Below the pieces are notes generated by a model that was not told where the DNA came from, searched no databases, and saw nothing but the letters and a program-made list of their open reading frames with translations. Made by a program: the position numbers and the translations under genes. Positions 15,095-17,497 of a stretch of 17,497 nucleotides of DNA are shown in pieces. This DNA comes from an uncultured bacterium. GTDB lineage: Bacteria > Eisenbacteria > RBG-16-71-46 > CAIMUX01. The DNA is taken from the NCBI GenBank assembly GCA_946886185.1, contig CAMPIC010000008.1:1-17497 (forward strand), given 5' to 3'. Each line of letters starts with the position of its first letter. The stretch's first letter is position 1.

Positions 15095-15119
15095 GAACAC
15101 CCGATTGTCATACAGAGGC

Positions 15120-17497
15120 TCAATGGAAGTCTCGGCTGCCGGCGGAGATCGGCTGGCGGCGCAGTTGGGGAACCCACAAATCTTCGGCGACCAAATGCAC
15201 GACGCCAGACTCTACCTGAAGCCTCCCCGTGACGCCGAGGAACGGCGAAGTCTTGACCACCACGCGGTGTTCTTCGAAGACCTGCTTCCACACGACCAGA
15301 TTGACGAAGCCGGTCTCGTCCTCGAGCGTCATGAAGGTGACTCCGGCCGCAGTGCCGGGCCGTTGCCGATTGATCACGACACCGGCATATCGGATCCGTG
15401 AGCCGTGCGGCTTCGAATTGACGGTGCGCGCATCCGGAAGTCCGTGCGCCATGAGCTCCGCCCGCATCGGCCCCAGGGGATGACCGTGAGTGCTGAGGTT
15501 CGTGGTGTCGTAATCCCACACGATCGTCTCGAAGGATGTGAGCGGAGTGAACTGCGGATCGGTCTCCGGGAGGGTGACTCCCAGCTCGGGCGCGTCGCCG
15601 GGATGGACCGCCCGGACGCGCCAGAGAGCATTGCGCCGCCTCGGTTCGAAGCCTGCGAACGCCCCCGACTCCGCCAGCCGGGAGAGCCGGCCGGCATCGA
15701 GCCGCGTGCGCTGCGCGAAATCCTCGATGGAACGAAATGGACCCTGCGCGCGCGCAGCCTCGATCGCGTGGCGCTCGCGCTCCCCCATCCCTTTGATGTA
15801 CCGCAGCCCCAACCGCACCGCGAACTGCGCCGACTTCACGCGGGCTTCGCGGCATAGCTCCAGTGTGCAGTCCCAGGAACTGTGGGCGACGTCGACCGGA
15901 AGGATCGTCACGCCGTGGCGTTTCGCATCTTCCACGATGGTCGCGGGAGTGTAGAAGCCCATCGGTTGTGCGTTGAGAAGAGCGCAGGTGAACACGTCGG
16001 GGAAGTGGCGCCGGAGCCACGCGGTAGCATACGCGATGAGCGCGAAGCTCGCCGCATGGCTCTCCGGAAATCCGTACTCGCCGAATCCGCGGATCTGTTC
16101 GAATACCCGGTTCGCGAACTCCTCCGGAATCCCTTTCGCTTTCATCCTCGTGATGAGGCGCTCGCGATGGCGGTCGATCCGCCCGCTCGAGCGCCAGGCA
16201 GCCATGTCGCGGCGAAGTTGATCCGCTTCTCCCGGTGTGTAGTCGGCGGCCACCACCGCGAGCTGCATCACCTGCTCCTGGAAAAGCGGAATGCCGAGCG
16301 TCTTTTCCAGCACCGGCTCGAGGGATGGATGCGGATAGTCGATCGGCTCCTTCCCCGTACGCCTGCGCAGATACGGATGAACCATTCCTCCCGAGATCGG
16401 ACCGGGACGTACGATGCTCACTTCGATCACCAGGTCGTAATAGTTGCGAGGCTTGAGACGCGGGAGCATGGCCATCTGCGCCCGGCTCTCGATCTGGAAG
16501 ACTCCGATCGTGTCGCCTCGACCGATCATGTCGAAGGTGCCCGGATCGTCGGCGGGGATGTTCGCCATCGTATAGAGGCGTCCCCAGTGGGCGCGCAGCA
16601 GATCGAAGGCCAGATGCAGTTGATGGAGCGCGCCCAGTCCGAGCAGATCGATCTTGAAGAGGCCGAGATTCTCCAGATCTTCTTTGTCCCACTGGATGAC
16701 GGTGCGATCTTCCATGGTCGCGTTCTCGGCCGGAACCAGGCGCGCCACCGGCTCGTGTCCGAGGAGGAATCCTCCCGGATGGATCGAGAGATGGCGCGGG
16801 AAGTCCTGGATCTCCAGCGAGAGCACGAGCAGATGCTGGTGCATCGCGTTTCCCGCATCGAAACCCGCCTGGTGGAGCGTCTCCGCCGTGATCCCTTCGT
16901 AGTGAGGAAGCAGCTTGGCAAGACGATCGACCTCCGTCTCCGCGAAACCCAGCACCTTCCCCACTTCCCGCACCGCCGATCGAGTGCGGAATCGGACGAA
17001 GTTCGCGACCATCGCCGCGTGTGTGCGACCGTACTTGCGATAGACCCACTGGATCACCTCTTCGCGGCGCTCGTGCTCGATGTCGAGATCGATGTCCGGA
17101 GGTTCGGCGCGCTCTCGCGAGAGGAACCGCTCGAAGAGCAAACCCATCCGCACCGGATCGATCGCCGTGATGCCCAGGCAGTAACAGACCGCGGAATTGG
17201 CGGCCGATCCCCGTCCTTGGCAGAGGATGTTCTCCCGCCGGCAGAACTGCACGATCTCCCACATCGTGAGGAAGTAGCCCTCATAGTCGAGCTCGCTGAT
17301 CACCTGCAACTCTTTCTCGAGCTGATCGCGCACCGGAGCCGGAATCCCTCGCGGCGTCTCCGTCGTCAACCGCGGAGGCGGCGGCAACGCAACGATCCGC
17401 CCGGGAATCGCATGCGCGCCCGCCACTCCCGGAGCGGGAGTGGCTGGCATAGAACTGGCGTCTACCACTCCCGGAGAGGGAGTGACTGGCATAGAAC
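15120..17497 (-). CDS. dnaE2: Error-prone DNA polymerase III alpha, DnaE2/ImuC (N-terminus beyond window)
   Basis: This is a C-family polymerase of the DnaE2 type, which copies past DNA lesions in the mutasome with ImuA/ImuB and the sliding clamp. Counting from ATG 17492, [20 protein letters not shown] is at 91-110. [16 protein letters not shown] at 131-146 carries the two catalytic Asp residues. [28 protein letters not shown] and helix-hairpin-helix segments follow. A C-terminal OB domain ([20 protein letters not shown]) leads to the family's typical SRDFH end. The PHP domain (about 300 residues) must lie beyond the window; the frame is open at the edge, and the ATG at 17492 is inside a repeat, so it is not taken as the start. 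Usual partners imuA/imuB are not in the window. Residues 1-28 are an inserted 14-residue repeat. Confidence 0.95.
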   Translation of the reverse strand, partial: SMPVTPSPGVVDASSMPATPAPGVAGAHAIPGRIVALPPPPRLTTETPRGIPAPVRDQLEKELQVISELDYEGYFLTMWEIVQFCRRENILCQGRGSAANSAVCYCLGITAIDPVRMGLLFERFLSRERAEPPDIDLDIEHERREEVIQWVYRKYGRTHAAMVANFVRFRTRSAVREVGKVLGFAETEVDRLAKLLPHYEGITAETLHQAGFDAGNAMHQHLLVLSLEIQDFPRHLSIHPGGFLLGHEPVARLVPAENATMEDRTVIQWDKEDLENLGLFKIDLLGLGALHQLHLAFDLLRAHWGRLYTMANIPADDPGTFDMIGRGDTIGVFQIESRAQMAMLPRLKPRNYYDLVIEVSIVRPGPISGGMVHPYLRRRTGKEPIDYPHPSLEPVLEKTLGIPLFQEQVMQLAVVAADYTPGEADQLRRDMAAWRSSGRIDRHRERLITRMKAKGIPEEFANRVFEQIRGFGEYGFPESHAASFALIAYATAWLRRHFPDVFTCALLNAQPMGFYTPATIVEDAKRHGVTILPVDVAHSSWDCTLELCREARVKSAQFAVRLGLRYIKGMGERERHAIEAARAQGPFRSIEDFAQRTRLDAGRLSRLAESGAFAGFEPRRRNALWRVRAVHPGDAPELGVTLPETDPQFTPLTSFETIVWDYDTTNLSTHGHPLGPMRAELMAHGLPDARTVNSKPHGSRIRYAGVVINRQRPGTAAGVTFMTLEDETGFVNLVVWKQVFEEHRVVVKTSPFLGVTGRLQVESGVVHLVAEDLWVPQLRRQPISAGSRDFH
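17414..17497 (-). repeat. 42-bp palindrome-bearing repeat inside dnaE2, at least two copies
   Basis: On the minus strand two adjacent units, 17497-17456 and 17455-17414, each begin GTTCTATGCCAG. Each holds a palindrome: CACTCCC-GGAGA-GGGAGTG at 17466-17484 and CACTCCCG-GAG-CGGGAGTG at 17424-17442. Their spacing is exactly 42 bp, so the frame is kept, giving [14 protein letters not shown] and [14 protein letters not shown]. By eye 35 of 42 positions agree. The array probably continues past the window. It falls between the PHP and polymerase parts of the protein. Confidence 0.85.

Noticed and set aside
14989..17262. 757-codon minus-strand frame overlapping dnaE2
   Set aside because: It is a GC-rich shadow frame dominated by Arg, Gly, Ala and Ser. 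The overlapping frame encodes an intact DnaE2 with all its motifs.

Overview
The window reads as one stretch of a high-GC bacterial chromosome. Two secreted proteins end in a FlgD/T9SS-like C-terminal domain, one surface protein carries a VPLPA-type (PEP-CTERM class) sorting tail, and the lysine-pathway enzyme is a fusion of aspartokinase and diaminopimelate decarboxylase. This mix resembles Candidatus Eisenbacteria or a related FCB-side lineage. That placement is inference from gene content only. No rRNA, tRNA, CRISPR array, transposase or prophage gene was seen.

Layout, left part (1-4409): the 3' end of a BNR-repeat secreted protein is followed by a short remnant that reads like the C-terminus of an ArsR regulator. 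Its stop overlaps the start of an SRPBCC/AHSA1 protein. A VOC (glyoxalase-fold) protein and a DUF4287/DUF5655-like protein follow on the same strand. After about 0.4 kb without a gene come a small secreted protein with a FlgD/T9SS-like tail (+) and a small conserved protein of unknown function (-).

Middle (4410-12206): a 917-residue aspartokinase/diaminopimelate decarboxylase fusion lies on the minus strand. Three plus-strand genes follow: a membrane protein with four cysteines and a TTG start, a BBE-type FAD oxidoreductase, and a large membrane protein with a spermidine-synthase-like domain between two blocks of transmembrane helices.

Right part (12207-17497), all on the minus strand: a VPLPA-tailed surface protein, an alkyltransferase-like (ATL) DNA-damage protein that appears translationally coupled to a secreted transglutaminase-like protein, and an error-prone DNA polymerase DnaE2/ImuC that runs off the window edge. 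ATL and DnaE2 both belong to DNA-damage responses, although they are separated by the transglutaminase gene.

The least ordinary features are sequence-level. A 33-bp (11-residue) tandem repeat has expanded inside the signal-peptide region of the transglutaminase. A 42-bp palindrome-bearing repeat is translated in frame inside DnaE2. The ArsR gene appears decapitated exactly where its operon begins. I do not see an obviously new multi-gene system; the repeat-in-gene observations are the best leads.
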